Positions 42,478 to 51,619 of a DNA stretch of 64,000 nucleotides are shown piece by piece. The notes beneath the pieces are model-generated. The model saw only the letters and a program-made list of their open reading frames with translations, was not told where the DNA came from and did not search any database. This DNA comes from Cytophagales bacterium (GTDB taxonomy: Bacteria > Bacteroidota > Bacteroidia > Cytophagales > Spirosomataceae), in NCBI GenBank assembly GCA_004292855.1, contig RDXN01000043.1, positions 1 to 64,000 on the forward strand. The letters are read 5' to 3'. Positions within the stretch are counted from its first letter, which is position 1, and each line of letters opens with the position of its first letter. Both the position numbers and the translations under genes were made by a program.

Positions 42478-44037
42478 ATGCAACAATATTCAATCCTTTG
42501 GGCCGACGACGAAATCGACTTGCTCAAACCTCATATCATGTTCCTCAAAAACAAAGGCTACAATGTGACGCCCGTCAACAGCGGAGCCGATGCCCTGGAG
42601 CAGGTCGAGCAGGAAAAGTACGATATGGTCTTACTCGACGAGATGATGCCCGGTATGACTGGTCTCGAAACCCTCGCCCAAATCAAGCAGATGCGGCCCA
42701 ATTTGCCCGTCGTGATGATTACCAAGAGCGAAGAAGAGCACATCATGGAGGAGGCCATTGGCTCCAAAATTGCCGATTACCTTATCAAGCCCATCAACCC
42801 CAATCAGTTGCTGTTGTCGTTGAAGAAAAACCTCGACAACAAGCGACTCGTAACCGAGCGAACCAACATCGGCTACCAGCAGGACTTTCGGAATATCTCG
42901 ATGCAGTACAACGACCGCATTGACCACGACGAATGGGCTGATATTTATAAGAAACTCATTTACTGGGAGTTACAGCTCGACGGTTCGCAAGATAAGAGCA
43001 TGTCGGAGGTGTTGAACATGCAGAAAAGCGAGGCCAACTCGAACTTCTGCAAGTTCATCGAAGACACCTACGAAGACTGGCTCAACGACCCCAAGGCCGA
43101 CAAGCCGCTGATGTCGCACCAATTGATGCGCAAAAAGGTGTTCCCACTCGTGGAGCAAGCCGGATCACCCCTGTTCTTTTTGCTGGTCGACAACCTGCGC
43201 TATGATCAATGGAAGGTGATTGAGCCGATCCTGACCGACTTTTTTACGGTTGAAGAAGAATCATCGTATTATTCGATTCTGCCCACGACAACGGCTTTTG
43301 CCCGGAACGCCATTTTTGCAGGCATGATGCCGAGCGAGATGGAAAAACAACACCCTGATCTGTGGGTTGGCGACGACAACGATGAGGAGGGCCTAAATAA
43401 CCACGAAGAAGACTTTCTGCGTCGGCAACTCGAAAAGAGCCGCCTGAATATCAAGATGTCGTATCATAAAATCCTGAATGTGAATCAGGGCAAGGCACTC
43501 GTTGAGAATGTCAACAACCTGATGCAGAATCAGTTGAATGTGATCGTGTACAACTTTGTGGACATGCTATCGCACGCTCGTACCGACATGGCCATGATTA
43601 AGGAACTGGCCCCTGACGAGGCTGCTTATCGGTCTATCACCCGCTCGTGGATTCAGCATTCGCCCCTTTTGGAACTGATTAAAAAGATTTCGGACAAGGG
43701 CGGGCGGCTCATCGTAACCACCGACCACGGCATGATTCGGGTGCAGAAACCGGCCAAAATTGTCGGTTACCGCGAGACCAACACCAACCTGCGCTACAAG
43801 CAGGGCAAGAACCTCGGCTTCGACGATAACCACCTGTTTGTGGCTCGTAAGCCCGAACGGCTTTTTCTGCCCAAGCCCCACGTTTCGACGGCCTACGTGT
43901 TCACCACCGAAGATTATTTCTTCGCGTACCCGAACAACTACAACTACTACGTCAATTATTACCGCGACACGTTCCAGCACGGGGGCGTCTCGCTCGAAGA
44001 AATGATTGTGCCGTTTGTGTATTTGACGGCTAAATAA
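42478..44037 (+). CDS. porX: Response regulator with PglZ domain, T9SS regulator PorX
   Basis: The 519-residue protein has a CheY-like receiver (1-125; acidic pocket ADDE at 9-12, phosphorylated Asp54 in LLDEMMPGMTG, conserved Lys in YLIKPI) and a PglZ/alkaline-phosphatase-like domain (about 200-519; LLVDNLRYDQWKVIEPIL, TTTAFARNAIFAGMMP, VNFVD-like VYNFVDMLSHART, TTDHGMIRV). This architecture is that of PorX, which controls type IX secretion genes together with PorY and SigP. The T9SS cargo protein at the left edge fits. The receiver appears active. A repeat element starts right after its stop. Confidence 0.93.
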   Translation: MQQYSILWADDEIDLLKPHIMFLKNKGYNVTPVNSGADALEQVEQEKYDMVLLDEMMPGMTGLETLAQIKQMRPNLPVVMITKSEEEHIMEEAIGSKIADYLIKPINPNQLLLSLKKNLDNKRLVTERTNIGYQQDFRNISMQYNDRIDHDEWADIYKKLIYWELQLDGSQDKSMSEVLNMQKSEANSNFCKFIEDTYEDWLNDPKADKPLMSHQLMRKKVFPLVEQAGSPLFFLLVDNLRYDQWKVIEPILTDFFTVEEESSYYSILPTTTAFARNAIFAGMMPSEMEKQHPDLWVGDDNDEEGLNNHEEDFLRRQLEKSRLNIKMSYHKILNVNQGKALVENVNNLMQNQLNVIVYNFVDMLSHARTDMAMIKELAPDEAAYRSITRSWIQHSPLLELIKKISDKGGRLIVTTDHGMIRVQKPAKIVGYRETNTNLRYKQGKNLGFDDNHLFVARKPERLFLPKPHVSTAYVFTTEDYFFAYPNNYNYYVNYYRDTFQHGGVSLEEMIVPFVYLTAK

Positions 44038-44040
44038 AGG

Positions 44041-44115
44041 AGGAGGAAAGCAGGAGAGGAGGAGGGAGGAAACTGGTGCATTAGCTTCCTTTCTCTCCTC
44101 TCCTGCTTTCCTCCT
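44041..44115. repeat. Inverted-repeat element (purine-rich GGAGGAAAGCAGG arms)
   Basis: Arms at 44041-44061 and 44095-44115 are perfectly complementary over 21 bases, with a purine-rich strand (AGGAGGAAAGCAGGAGAGG). The element starts 3 bp after the porX stop and ends 13 bp before the stop of the convergent NTF2-like gene. Confidence 0.8.
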
Positions 44116-44128
44116 ATATCCCTTCATC

Positions 44129-44566
44129 TTATCCCCCCAACTGTTCCACAAAACGTGGGTGGTCCCAGGAAATCGACACGTGGGTGATACGGTCGTCGTT
44201 GTCGAACTGAAACACGAACACGTGGTCGCTGTTGAACGACAATCCTTTGTTCGCAATGCCCATAAAGTCAGCCGCTTGCGTCCCGAAAATAGCGACCCGG
44301 CAGGTAACGGTCTCGCCCTCAGCACTCATCGTGTCAACGGTGTTGTCCACGTTGGGGAAGCAGTCCATAATCAGTTGCCATACGCCCCGGCCAAACTCCC
44401 AGAATGAGCCTTTACCATCGTCGCCGAGGGGTTCAAAATGAACGGTAGCCTCGGATGTAGCGAGGTTAATCATGCGGGCCGTGTCGAGGTCGGCATAGGC
44501 CTCAAAAAACGCCAGACAAGCCCCTTTACGGGTCAGTGTCGATAGAGATTCGGTTGTTGCAATCAT
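44129..44566 (-). CDS. NTF2-like/SnoaL-like protein
   Basis: The 145-residue protein fits the nuclear transport factor 2 superfamily: an N-terminal helix (ACLAFFEAYADLDTARM), VHFEPLGDDGKGSFWEFGRG, TVTCRVAIFGTQAADFMG and DHVFVFQFDNDDRITHVSISWD. Cone-shaped folds of this kind bind small ligands or act as isomerases or stress proteins; no specific activity can be read. It lies 24 bp downstream of the lipocalin-like gene and probably shares its transcript. Confidence 0.72.
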   Translation of the reverse strand: MIATTESLSTLTRKGACLAFFEAYADLDTARMINLATSEATVHFEPLGDDGKGSFWEFGRGVWQLIMDCFPNVDNTVDTMSAEGETVTCRVAIFGTQAADFMGIANKGLSFNSDHVFVFQFDNDDRITHVSISWDHPRFVEQLGG

Positions 44567-44590
44567 TGGGTTTAGTGTTTGAAATGGTTT

Positions 44591-45382
44591 TTAATTCGCT
44601 TTAGCGTACACTTCGCGGAGCTTACCCGACCAGCCTTCCTGTACGAAGCGGCCGTTCTCTAAAGTCATCTTGAATGATTCGACATTCCCTTTGCGGGAGC
44701 CGTCGGGTTGCCACGACCAGAATTCGTTGGTTTCGGTCAGAGTCTTTCCATCAAACTGATACATGGCCCCGCCTGCCCCGTCGAATTGCCGGGTTTTGGG
44801 ATTGTAATAGGCATAAACGACCATCGGGTAGCTGAAGATTTTGACCACCTGGAAATCCTTGTAGTTACCCTCGCCAAAGCGGCTTGTACCGCCCCAATAC
44901 CCTTCCTGCATAAACCATACGCCTTCTAACGCATTGTTTTTCAGGGGTTCGGCTGCGGTAATTCGGTCGCAGACTTCGTTTATAGGATAGTCTTTATACT
45001 TGTCGGAGGTCATTTTGCCATATTGCTCATATTGTTTGGGGCTGATGGCATAATCGAATGAATACGCCTTACCTACCGCCGTGGAGTCCCACGAATAATA
45101 ACCAACGGTCTCTTCATACTTGCCATTTTTCAAGGCGTACGTGCCTCCACAAGCCCCATCGAACCACCGGCGACCTTTGCGTTTATCGTTGTAATACGCA
45201 CCCAGCCAATACCCATCCCGAAAAACCTTGATGACCGTAACGGAGTCGCGAGGTTTCCAGTCGGTCATGGTCCCGAACTTGTTTTTAACTTGTCGAAAGG
45301 CCCCGTTGAGTTTGCTTACTGGTTCGTCGGCACGAAGGGCCAATAAACTCAGGGTCAGCAGTAGAAGTAGTACACGTTTCAT
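44591..45382 (-). CDS. Secreted two-repeat protein, lipocalin-like, unknown function
   Basis: The 263-residue protein has a signal peptide (MKRVLLLLLTLSLLALRA) and then two homologous halves. Each half has a Gxx...KVF/KIF ...YNxK...FDGAxGxxY...GK..E...SWD/SWQ pattern (DGACGGTYALKNGKYEETVG and DGAGGAMYQFDGKTLTETNE), suggesting a duplicated small beta-barrel. The start at 45382 is chosen because the signal peptide begins there; an in-frame start ten codons upstream adds only MWCQSITYRT. A TAGGTTTG element lies 27 bp upstream. Confidence 0.68.
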   Translation of the reverse strand: MKRVLLLLLTLSLLALRADEPVSKLNGAFRQVKNKFGTMTDWKPRDSVTVIKVFRDGYWLGAYYNDKRKGRRWFDGACGGTYALKNGKYEETVGYYSWDSTAVGKAYSFDYAISPKQYEQYGKMTSDKYKDYPINEVCDRITAAEPLKNNALEGVWFMQEGYWGGTSRFGEGNYKDFQVVKIFSYPMVVYAYYNPKTRQFDGAGGAMYQFDGKTLTETNEFWSWQPDGSRKGNVESFKMTLENGRFVQEGWSGKLREVYAKAN

Positions 45383-45409
45383 GGTTCTGTAAGTGATTGA
45401 TTGACACCA

Positions 45410-45417
45410 CAAACCTA
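45410..45417 (-). promoter_or_regulatory. -7 element of the lipocalin-like/NTF2 operon
   Basis: TAGGTTTG on the minus strand, 27 bp before the ATG at 45382. No clear -33. Confidence 0.5.
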
Positions 45418-45457
45418 CCCCAAGCCCCCTACGCCCGATTGTAAAAAAGCGACATTT

Positions 45458-46282
45458 TCAGCCGTTCAGGTAATGACTCAACTCGACATTGTCCTTAACA
45501 TACAGGCTGGGTCGCTTGCCTGTGAATTCGGTAAATTCTTTGATGAAATGCGATTGGTCGTAGTAACCGGCCCCCACCAGGAGGTCGTGCCAATCGGAGA
45601 CCTGCCAGCGATTGGAGGCCATTACGGAACAGAGATGGCCAATCCGCCGAATGCGGGCGTAAAATTTGGGACTAACGCCCACACGATCCAGAAATTTACG
45701 CTCAAACTGTCGTCGGCATAAAAAGGCGTCGTCGGTAAGTGAGGGGAGGTGTATAATGCCTTTTTGACCTACAATTTGATTGGCCGTAAAATCGAGCCGG
45801 TCGGGGCGAATGTTGTTTTTGAGCAGCCGAGCCAGCAGAAACTCTTCCAGACAAACCACCCGCTCCGGGTTGGTGGGGGAATTGGCTAATTGGTCGGCCA
45901 ACTGATCGATTGTTACGCCCAGCACCGCCCGCGCATCGGTGCGTTCGTCGGCAAATTCGTGCATCGGTACGCCAAACAGACTACCCAGCCCCGCCGGTTT
46001 AAAAACAATGCCCACCATTGAAATGGCCCCGTTCAGGTGCAACCGATATTGCCGGGTTGCCTGCCCGGTCAGAAATTGCCCCGGCACAGTCGTCTTACCC
46101 AACCGGGGTGTTTCGACGGCGTAGGGCACCCCCAGGTTGAACACCAGCGACCCAAAACCCGTTGGGGGCGATTCGATCACAACCGGGGTTTGTGGGGTGA
46201 TGGTTCGTCGGCTCTCCCAAACGAAATAACACTCCACAAACGGGCTGAGGACGGGGGCAGGAACGAATTTCTGGTAGAACAT
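45458..46282 (-). CDS. AraC-family transcriptional regulator
   Basis: The 274-residue protein has an N-terminal DUF6597-type sensor half (MFYQKFVPAPVLSPFVECYF, PTGFGSLVFNLG, GIVFKPAGLGSLFG) and a C-terminal AraC double helix-turn-helix (about 185-270; CRRQFERKFLDRVGVSPKFYARIRRI, LLVGAGYYDQSHFIKEFTEFTGKRPSLY). It probably controls a nearby operon or itself; the divergent amidohydrolase at 46526 is the closest candidate target, by inference only. Confidence 0.85.
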   Translation of the reverse strand: MFYQKFVPAPVLSPFVECYFVWESRRTITPQTPVVIESPPTGFGSLVFNLGVPYAVETPRLGKTTVPGQFLTGQATRQYRLHLNGAISMVGIVFKPAGLGSLFGVPMHEFADERTDARAVLGVTIDQLADQLANSPTNPERVVCLEEFLLARLLKNNIRPDRLDFTANQIVGQKGIIHLPSLTDDAFLCRRQFERKFLDRVGVSPKFYARIRRIGHLCSVMASNRWQVSDWHDLLVGAGYYDQSHFIKEFTEFTGKRPSLYVKDNVELSHYLNG

Positions 46283-46525
46283 AATCGAGCAAAAAAAGCC
46301 AACCAGTAAACCTAGTGTTTTTCTGATACCATTTTGACTAACAGGGATTTAGTTTAGTGAGCGGTCTGGTTTGTTTTCCTCGATTAACGGTAAGGTCACT
46401 AGGGACTGCATTTAGGAGTGGGTGGTTGATCGTTCGTACTACCGCTTATCACAATCTGACTGGTGTTTGCTGGGGATCGAAATAGTTTGCGGGGCAAACA
46501 AAAAAGTGAGTACACGTAAACAACG

Positions 46526-48037
46526 ATGAAGAAATTTTTGACATGGGTGGGGCTTGTTATAGTCATGGCCCTATTTATTGGTATTGCCCTGCTCACCATT
46601 GGCGTCAACATCCCATTGCCCATCTATACCCAACATGAACAACCCACACCCAGGCTAATCATCCAAAATTGTACCCTGATCGACGTTATCAAGGGCGTGG
46701 CCCGCCCGAACCGCACCCTTGTCATCGACAATGGCCGTATCACGCGCATCGACTCGGGGGCAACCGGGCCGTGGCCTGGTTATACCGTGATTGATGGCGC
46801 GGGAAAGTATGCTATGCCTGCCTTGTGGGACATGCACCTGCACACCCTCAGCCTGTCGCCACAACTGCATTTTCCGCTCCTGATCGCCAATGGTATTACC
46901 AACGTGCGCGACATGGGCGATGGCGATTCGTGGATTTCGGAATTCAACGACGATTTTCGGAAAGACAAAGGGACCTGGGAGCAGCGAGTGTCTAAGGAAA
47001 ATCTGTTGATGCCTACCATCTGGGAGTCGTGTAGTTATCACGTAGAAGCGATAGACGGAGCCGATTCTGTGAATTATAGGCAGAAAGTACGGGAACTCGT
47101 AACCAGATTAAAAGCCCGCCACGAGCCGTTTGTGAAGCTGCAACTCGAAGACAGCGAACTGCCCGCGCCGATCTTTTACGAAATTCAGCATCAGGCACGG
47201 CAACAACAGATGAAGGTGTTGGGGCATTTGTCTTATAATGTCAGCATCGACTCTGTACTGGCGAATGGATACCCGACTATCGAACACGCCTGGGCCTTGC
47301 TGCCCCATTTCGTGCGGAACAAAAAGCGGTTCGAGAAAGATCTCGACACCAAACACTACGAACTAGCCAATCAGGACTCGGTGCTGACTCTGGCCGTGTT
47401 ACGAAACATCGCCAAATACAACACCTACTACGTCCCGACGCACGTTGCATCGAACCGGAAAGAGGCATTGGTGTTTGATGTAAACTTCCGGCAGAACCCG
47501 CTCAACCGTTACGTAGAAGGCACGCAGTTAGGACTCTGGAAACTGTGGGCATGGCTCCATACATCGGGCTACGACAAGCCCGCCCAACAGCAGATTTTGA
47601 TGGATTATTATCGCCGTGGCCTGACCGTGACCCGATTGGCGCACCAAAACGGGGTGCAGATTCTGGCCGGAACCGACGCCCTCGACCGCTATGTGTACCA
47701 CGGGTTCAGCCTACACGATGAACTTGGCGAACTCGCCAAAGCCGGTCTGACCAACGCTGACATCCTCCGAACGGCTACGCTCAACCCGGCTCGCTACTAC
47801 AATCAAACCACCAGCAACGGTTCGCTCGAACCCGGCAACGTGGCGAACTTTATTTTGTTACGGGCCAACCCGCTCGCCAATATCGCTAACACCCAAACCA
47901 TCGAGGCTGTTTATACCAACCAACGACTGTACAATGGGGCCGATCTGGCGCAGATGAAAGCCTTTGTGCAGGAGCAGGCACAGAGTTTCGCCGTACGTTG
48001 TCGGTTTATCTGGAACATGCTCAAAGGCATCGTTTAA
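46526..48037 (+). CDS. Amidohydrolase family protein, membrane-anchored or secreted
   Basis: The 503-residue protein has an N-terminal hydrophobic segment (residues 5-27) likely to anchor or export it, then an amidohydrolase TIM barrel with metal motif DMHLHTLSL, RDMGDG, HVEAID, VLGHLSYN, YVPTHVASN, ILAGTDALDRY and a composite beta domain (QNCTLIDVIKG ... NGRITRID). These are imidazolonepropionase/prolidase-like features; the substrate is unknown. It is divergent from the AraC regulator and its stop overlaps that of the MBL gene. Confidence 0.8.
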   Translation: MKKFLTWVGLVIVMALFIGIALLTIGVNIPLPIYTQHEQPTPRLIIQNCTLIDVIKGVARPNRTLVIDNGRITRIDSGATGPWPGYTVIDGAGKYAMPALWDMHLHTLSLSPQLHFPLLIANGITNVRDMGDGDSWISEFNDDFRKDKGTWEQRVSKENLLMPTIWESCSYHVEAIDGADSVNYRQKVRELVTRLKARHEPFVKLQLEDSELPAPIFYEIQHQARQQQMKVLGHLSYNVSIDSVLANGYPTIEHAWALLPHFVRNKKRFEKDLDTKHYELANQDSVLTLAVLRNIAKYNTYYVPTHVASNRKEALVFDVNFRQNPLNRYVEGTQLGLWKLWAWLHTSGYDKPAQQQILMDYYRRGLTVTRLAHQNGVQILAGTDALDRYVYHGFSLHDELGELAKAGLTNADILRTATLNPARYYNQTTSNGSLEPGNVANFILLRANPLANIANTQTIEAVYTNQRLYNGADLAQMKAFVQEQAQSFAVRCRFIWNMLKGIV

Positions 48038-49035
48038 GGGGTAGCATACACCTCGGGCACCCATTCAAAACCGGTTCCTTTCTGGCGCACATGGCCCAGG
48101 GCGGGCCAGGGCAAATGAAACGCAAAGGCTTTAGTTTTTGATTCGCTTAGCTGCTGCAAAACCCGTTTGCGACTGGCTACGGCCTGCTGTAAGTCGGTAT
48201 CACCAAAAAAGCCCCATTCGGGATGGTCGAACAGGAGTACATCGGCATGAATCAGGTCGGCAATGTACATCAGTTCCTCACTCCCTGACCGGATAGTCGT
48301 TAGGATCATGCCGGGGGTATGCCCCGGTGCCAACTCAAACGTAAAGATGCCGTGCAACTCCTTGCTCAGGTCAATGAAGTTTAGCCTGGGAGCCAAAAGT
48401 TTAAAGACCGTTTGGGTGTTGGCAATAGTTTGCGTCACAAAATCCTGCATTTGGTAGGCGGGGCTTTTTTTAAAATCGGCAAGGGTTGCCTGTTGCCAAA
48501 ACTCATACTCTACTTTGGTGATGTGGACAGCGGCATTTGGATACACCAGTTTGTTCTGCTTGTCGATCAACCCGCCAATATGGTCGGTGTGCGCGTGCGA
48601 TAAAATCACATCGGTAACGTCGGTTGTTTTGAAGCCCGCTTTGGCCAGGCTTCTTGCCAGATTGCCCTGGGTTGGGCCTGCAAATACACCCATGCCCGTA
48701 TCCAACAGGATCAGCCGGTCTTTGCTCCTTACAACCCCTATGTTCATCGCAATGTCAATCGAATCGGTCGACCGGAAGGCCGCTTCCAGCGATGCCTTCA
48801 CCTCGTTTGGTTGGGCTAGTGGAGCCAGAAATGGGTGGACAGGACTTTGCCTCATGTACCCATCCGACAAGATAGTCAACTCCAAATCGCCCAGCGAAAA
48901 CCGCTTGAATCCGTTGGGTGAGTCGGAGTTAACCAGGGGAGAAATAGCTGGATTTCCTGCCCATGCTGAGCGTGTCGGCAACTGGGTAAACGTGCCCGCT
49001 GCTAACGACGTTTTTAAAAGTGTTCTTCGATTCAT
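48034..49035 (-). CDS. MBL-fold metallohydrolase, Tat-type signal
   Basis: The 333-residue protein starts MNRRTLLKTSLAAGTF, a twin-arginine signal, and carries the metallo-beta-lactamase HxHxDH motif in LSHAHTDHIGG, a second-ligand region GHTPGMIL and late ADLIHADVLLFDH. It is likely a periplasmic zinc hydrolase (lactonase or related). The stop codon overlaps the stop of the convergent amidohydrolase by 4 bp. Confidence 0.87.
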   Translation of the reverse strand: MNRRTLLKTSLAAGTFTQLPTRSAWAGNPAISPLVNSDSPNGFKRFSLGDLELTILSDGYMRQSPVHPFLAPLAQPNEVKASLEAAFRSTDSIDIAMNIGVVRSKDRLILLDTGMGVFAGPTQGNLARSLAKAGFKTTDVTDVILSHAHTDHIGGLIDKQNKLVYPNAAVHITKVEYEFWQQATLADFKKSPAYQMQDFVTQTIANTQTVFKLLAPRLNFIDLSKELHGIFTFELAPGHTPGMILTTIRSGSEELMYIADLIHADVLLFDHPEWGFFGDTDLQQAVASRKRVLQQLSESKTKAFAFHLPWPALGHVRQKGTGFEWVPEVYATP

Positions 49036-49076
49036 TGGATAGGCCTTTAGGGCGGTTTGACGTGTAGATCAACCCC

Positions 49077-49084
49077 CAAAAGTA
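49077..49084 (-). promoter_or_regulatory. MBL gene -7 element
   Basis: TACTTTTG on the minus strand, 41 bp before the ATG at 49035. No clear -33. Confidence 0.5.
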
Positions 49085-49178
49085 GAGCCGATTCTTACCC
49101 GTCAGCGTCGGCGAGACTTGAGATTATGTTGGTTTTACTTGGCATTAGACCTCGATTGACTACGACCATGTGTTTGTT

Positions 49179-50240
49179 TCAATGCACAGGCTCAAATGCC
49201 AGGTGCCGGGCCAAAAACGGAAGAACGCGGGAATAAAACCGCCCATTGTCGGTCCAGTTACGGTCCCACGGATCGCCCCGGTACTCCTCGGCTTCGTGGG
49301 CAATGCCGAGGTCTTCGAGCCGACGGCTGAAGGCCCCATTAGCATAGACATGGTCGGGGTTGGGGTCGAAGCGGCCCCAGTCGAAGGCCAACCCTCGTAA
49401 CGAACGCAGTTGGGGGGCTGCTTCCAGCAGTGACTCTTCCAGATGAAAACCAGCTTTCGCAGCCTGCGCCCGTTCCGGTTGCCAGACGAGTTTACCTTGC
49501 TCCATCTCCATAAAAAAGTTGCAGTAGAAGGGTGGTCGCGACGGATTGGGTAAAAACCCCTGACAGATGGTCACAAACAGGCGCGTACGACCGTCGTTAC
49601 CCAGGTCGGCGAGCGACTTGGCTTTGTGGATGGTTGACCAGTCGACCGAGAGCCGTGCCCAGGGTGTTTGGCCCGATCCCGTGGCAACCGGGTGTAGCGC
49701 ATAGACCACACTGAACAAGTCGGCGTGGGTCATCGCCAGTTTCAGCGCACCACGCCCGCCCAGAAAGTCGCCCGCTACGGCCCGGCTGTTGCGGTGGGGT
49801 AGTGTACGGAACCGGCGGTCGATAAACGGCACCAGTTCCCCAGCGGTGAAGTCGAGCCACCGGCCCGACACGGGGGAGTTCTCGTACACACAGCCGGTAG
49901 TGGGCGTGCTGTAGTCGGCCACCACGAGGATAAATTCGTTCACAACTTGATTAGCAAACCCGCTTTCCAGCAGCGAAACCATACGCCCGTCACGTAGTTG
50001 GTTGTCCGCGCTCGAAAAGGTCGAGTGACAGTAATATAACACCGGGTATGCCCGTCCACTTGTGGCATAGCCAGGTGGTAAATACACCTTCACCGTCCGA
50101 TTCGGGTCGAGGCCGATGCTGTTCTCGCGCAGGATGGCAGAGGACAATTTCGCGGTCACAACCTGACCGCGAAGGGCCGTTTGTGCGGAGGAGAGCTGGC
50201 TGATGATGAGTAAGCTGAGGGAAAACAGGAATGATTTCAT
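49179..50240 (-). CDS. Esterase-fold secreted protein lacking catalytic Ser (pseudoenzyme)
   Basis: The 353-residue protein has a signal peptide (MKSFLFSLSLLIISQLSSAQ) and an enterochelin-esterase/esterase D-type alpha/beta fold (VKVYLPPGYATSGRAYPVLYY, FIDRRFRTLPHRNSRAVAG). The nucleophile elbow, normally GxSxGG, reads GDFLGG: the Ser position is Phe159 (TTT). The late His expected in a GGHxWxYWR context is also missing (GDPWDRNWTDNG). It is thus probably catalytically inactive, perhaps a binding protein. It is divergent from the LytS-type kinase at 50497, which might sense a related signal, though this is speculation. The 256-bp gap to that gene shows nothing clear. Confidence 0.75.
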   Translation of the reverse strand: MKSFLFSLSLLIISQLSSAQTALRGQVVTAKLSSAILRENSIGLDPNRTVKVYLPPGYATSGRAYPVLYYCHSTFSSADNQLRDGRMVSLLESGFANQVVNEFILVVADYSTPTTGCVYENSPVSGRWLDFTAGELVPFIDRRFRTLPHRNSRAVAGDFLGGRGALKLAMTHADLFSVVYALHPVATGSGQTPWARLSVDWSTIHKAKSLADLGNDGRTRLFVTICQGFLPNPSRPPFYCNFFMEMEQGKLVWQPERAQAAKAGFHLEESLLEAAPQLRSLRGLAFDWGRFDPNPDHVYANGAFSRRLEDLGIAHEAEEYRGDPWDRNWTDNGRFYSRVLPFLARHLAFEPVH

Positions 50241-50496
50241 GAGATACAGTTTGAGCGTGTTGCCTGCAAAACACGGTCAAACTGAGAGGCCATGAAAAGA
50301 TACTTGACAGCGGGCTAAAACTAATTGATCAATGACAGAAAGCGGGTTTGGACCCTTTTTGCCAGTAGTCAACCCACCGCAACGGATCGTCAGGTAATTT
50401 GTGCCGTTGGTCCATTAGTTGCCACGAATGGACCAACTTTGTCTATCTTGGTGAGGAACGCCTGTGGGTTTGCGTTCGTAATTCCATTCCTTCACT

Positions 50497-51615
50497 ATGG
50501 ACGTTTCTCCTCGCTTGCGTTGGGTCATCCGCTACAAACTTCACCACCTGCCGTTTTGGCTGGTCTATCACTACGTATGGTGGGTAGTCGCAATAGGCAA
50601 TCCGGGTAAAGTAATCAGTACGTTGCTTGATCTGCCGTACGCGCTTAAGTTTAGCTTTTACGTTTTCTTTCAGGCCGGAGCGGTGTACATTAACCTGTAT
50701 GTACTGATACCTTTTTACCTGACTAAGCAGCGATACGCTTCCTATCTCGCCACGCTGCTGCTGGTTATGCTCACGGCATCATCCTGCATTGTCGTAGGCT
50801 ACTACCTGAGCAGCTACTTGTCGGGTCGAACCCTCGATGCGCTCTACGGGGCCGGGGCAACAAGAGAAGGCTTTTTTCGCTTTTTTGGTACAGCTTTCCC
50901 GTCTACGGTAGCCGCTGTTACCTTGGTTATGAGCATAAAAATCACGAAAAACTGGTTGCAGAGCCGTCAACGACAGCAGATGCTTGAAGCCGAAAAACTA
51001 ACGGCTGAGCTGGCTTTCTTACGCAATCAGTTCAACCCGCACTTCCTGTTCAACACCATCAACTCAATCTTTTTTCTAATTCATAAAAACCCCGACGAAG
51101 CATCGGTCTCGCTGGCTACGTTTTCCGATCTGCTGCGTTATCAGCTTTACGAATGCAACGAGCCACTAATTCCACTGGGTAAGGAGATTGCCTACGTTGA
51201 AGGGTATATTCGGCTGGAGCGTCTCCGCCAGAATGCCAACCTAAGGGTGCAGGTCGATATAGACCATACACAGCCCGATACGCTGAGTATCGCGCCGTTT
51301 ATGTTGCTTGGTTTTATCGAAAATGCGTTCAAGCATGTCTCGAAACACCGCGACCGGCCTAACTGGATCACGATCCGATTGACGGTGACCGGGTCGGAGT
51401 TAACCGTTTGCGTTGCCAACAGTGCCACATTGGCTACCGAAGAGGAGCCACCAACCCACGGCGGTCTGGGCCTGCCGAACGTACAACGGCGGCTTGCCCT
51501 GCTCTACGGAGGTCGCCATGAATTACGAATCGACCGGCAGCCGCATTTATATACGGTGATGCTTCGCCTAACACTAACCGAACTCATACCCATTCCATCC
51601 CTGCAAACCGCCTGA
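50497..51615 (+). CDS. LytS/YehU-type sensor histidine kinase
   Basis: The 372-residue kinase has four N-terminal membrane helices (about 15-165), a short coiled coil (QSRQRQQMLEAEKLTAELAF) and the His_kinase domain with phosphorylated His182 in NQFNPHFLFNTINS, followed by an ATPase domain (FMLLGFIENAFKHVSKH, GGLGLPNVQRRLALLYGG). It signals to the LytTR regulator 4 bp downstream. The stimulus is unknown; this class often has no periplasmic sensor domain. Confidence 0.9.
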   Translation: MDVSPRLRWVIRYKLHHLPFWLVYHYVWWVVAIGNPGKVISTLLDLPYALKFSFYVFFQAGAVYINLYVLIPFYLTKQRYASYLATLLLVMLTASSCIVVGYYLSSYLSGRTLDALYGAGATREGFFRFFGTAFPSTVAAVTLVMSIKITKNWLQSRQRQQMLEAEKLTAELAFLRNQFNPHFLFNTINSIFFLIHKNPDEASVSLATFSDLLRYQLYECNEPLIPLGKEIAYVEGYIRLERLRQNANLRVQVDIDHTQPDTLSIAPFMLLGFIENAFKHVSKHRDRPNWITIRLTVTGSELTVCVANSATLATEEEPPTHGGLGLPNVQRRLALLYGGRHELRIDRQPHLYTVMLRLTLTELIPIPSLQTA

Positions 51616-51619
51616 ACGT

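Noticed and set aside
42478-44037. PglZ phage-defence (BREX) gene
   Set aside because: The PglZ domain is fused to a CheY-like receiver, which is the PorX layout, and no other BREX gene is present.
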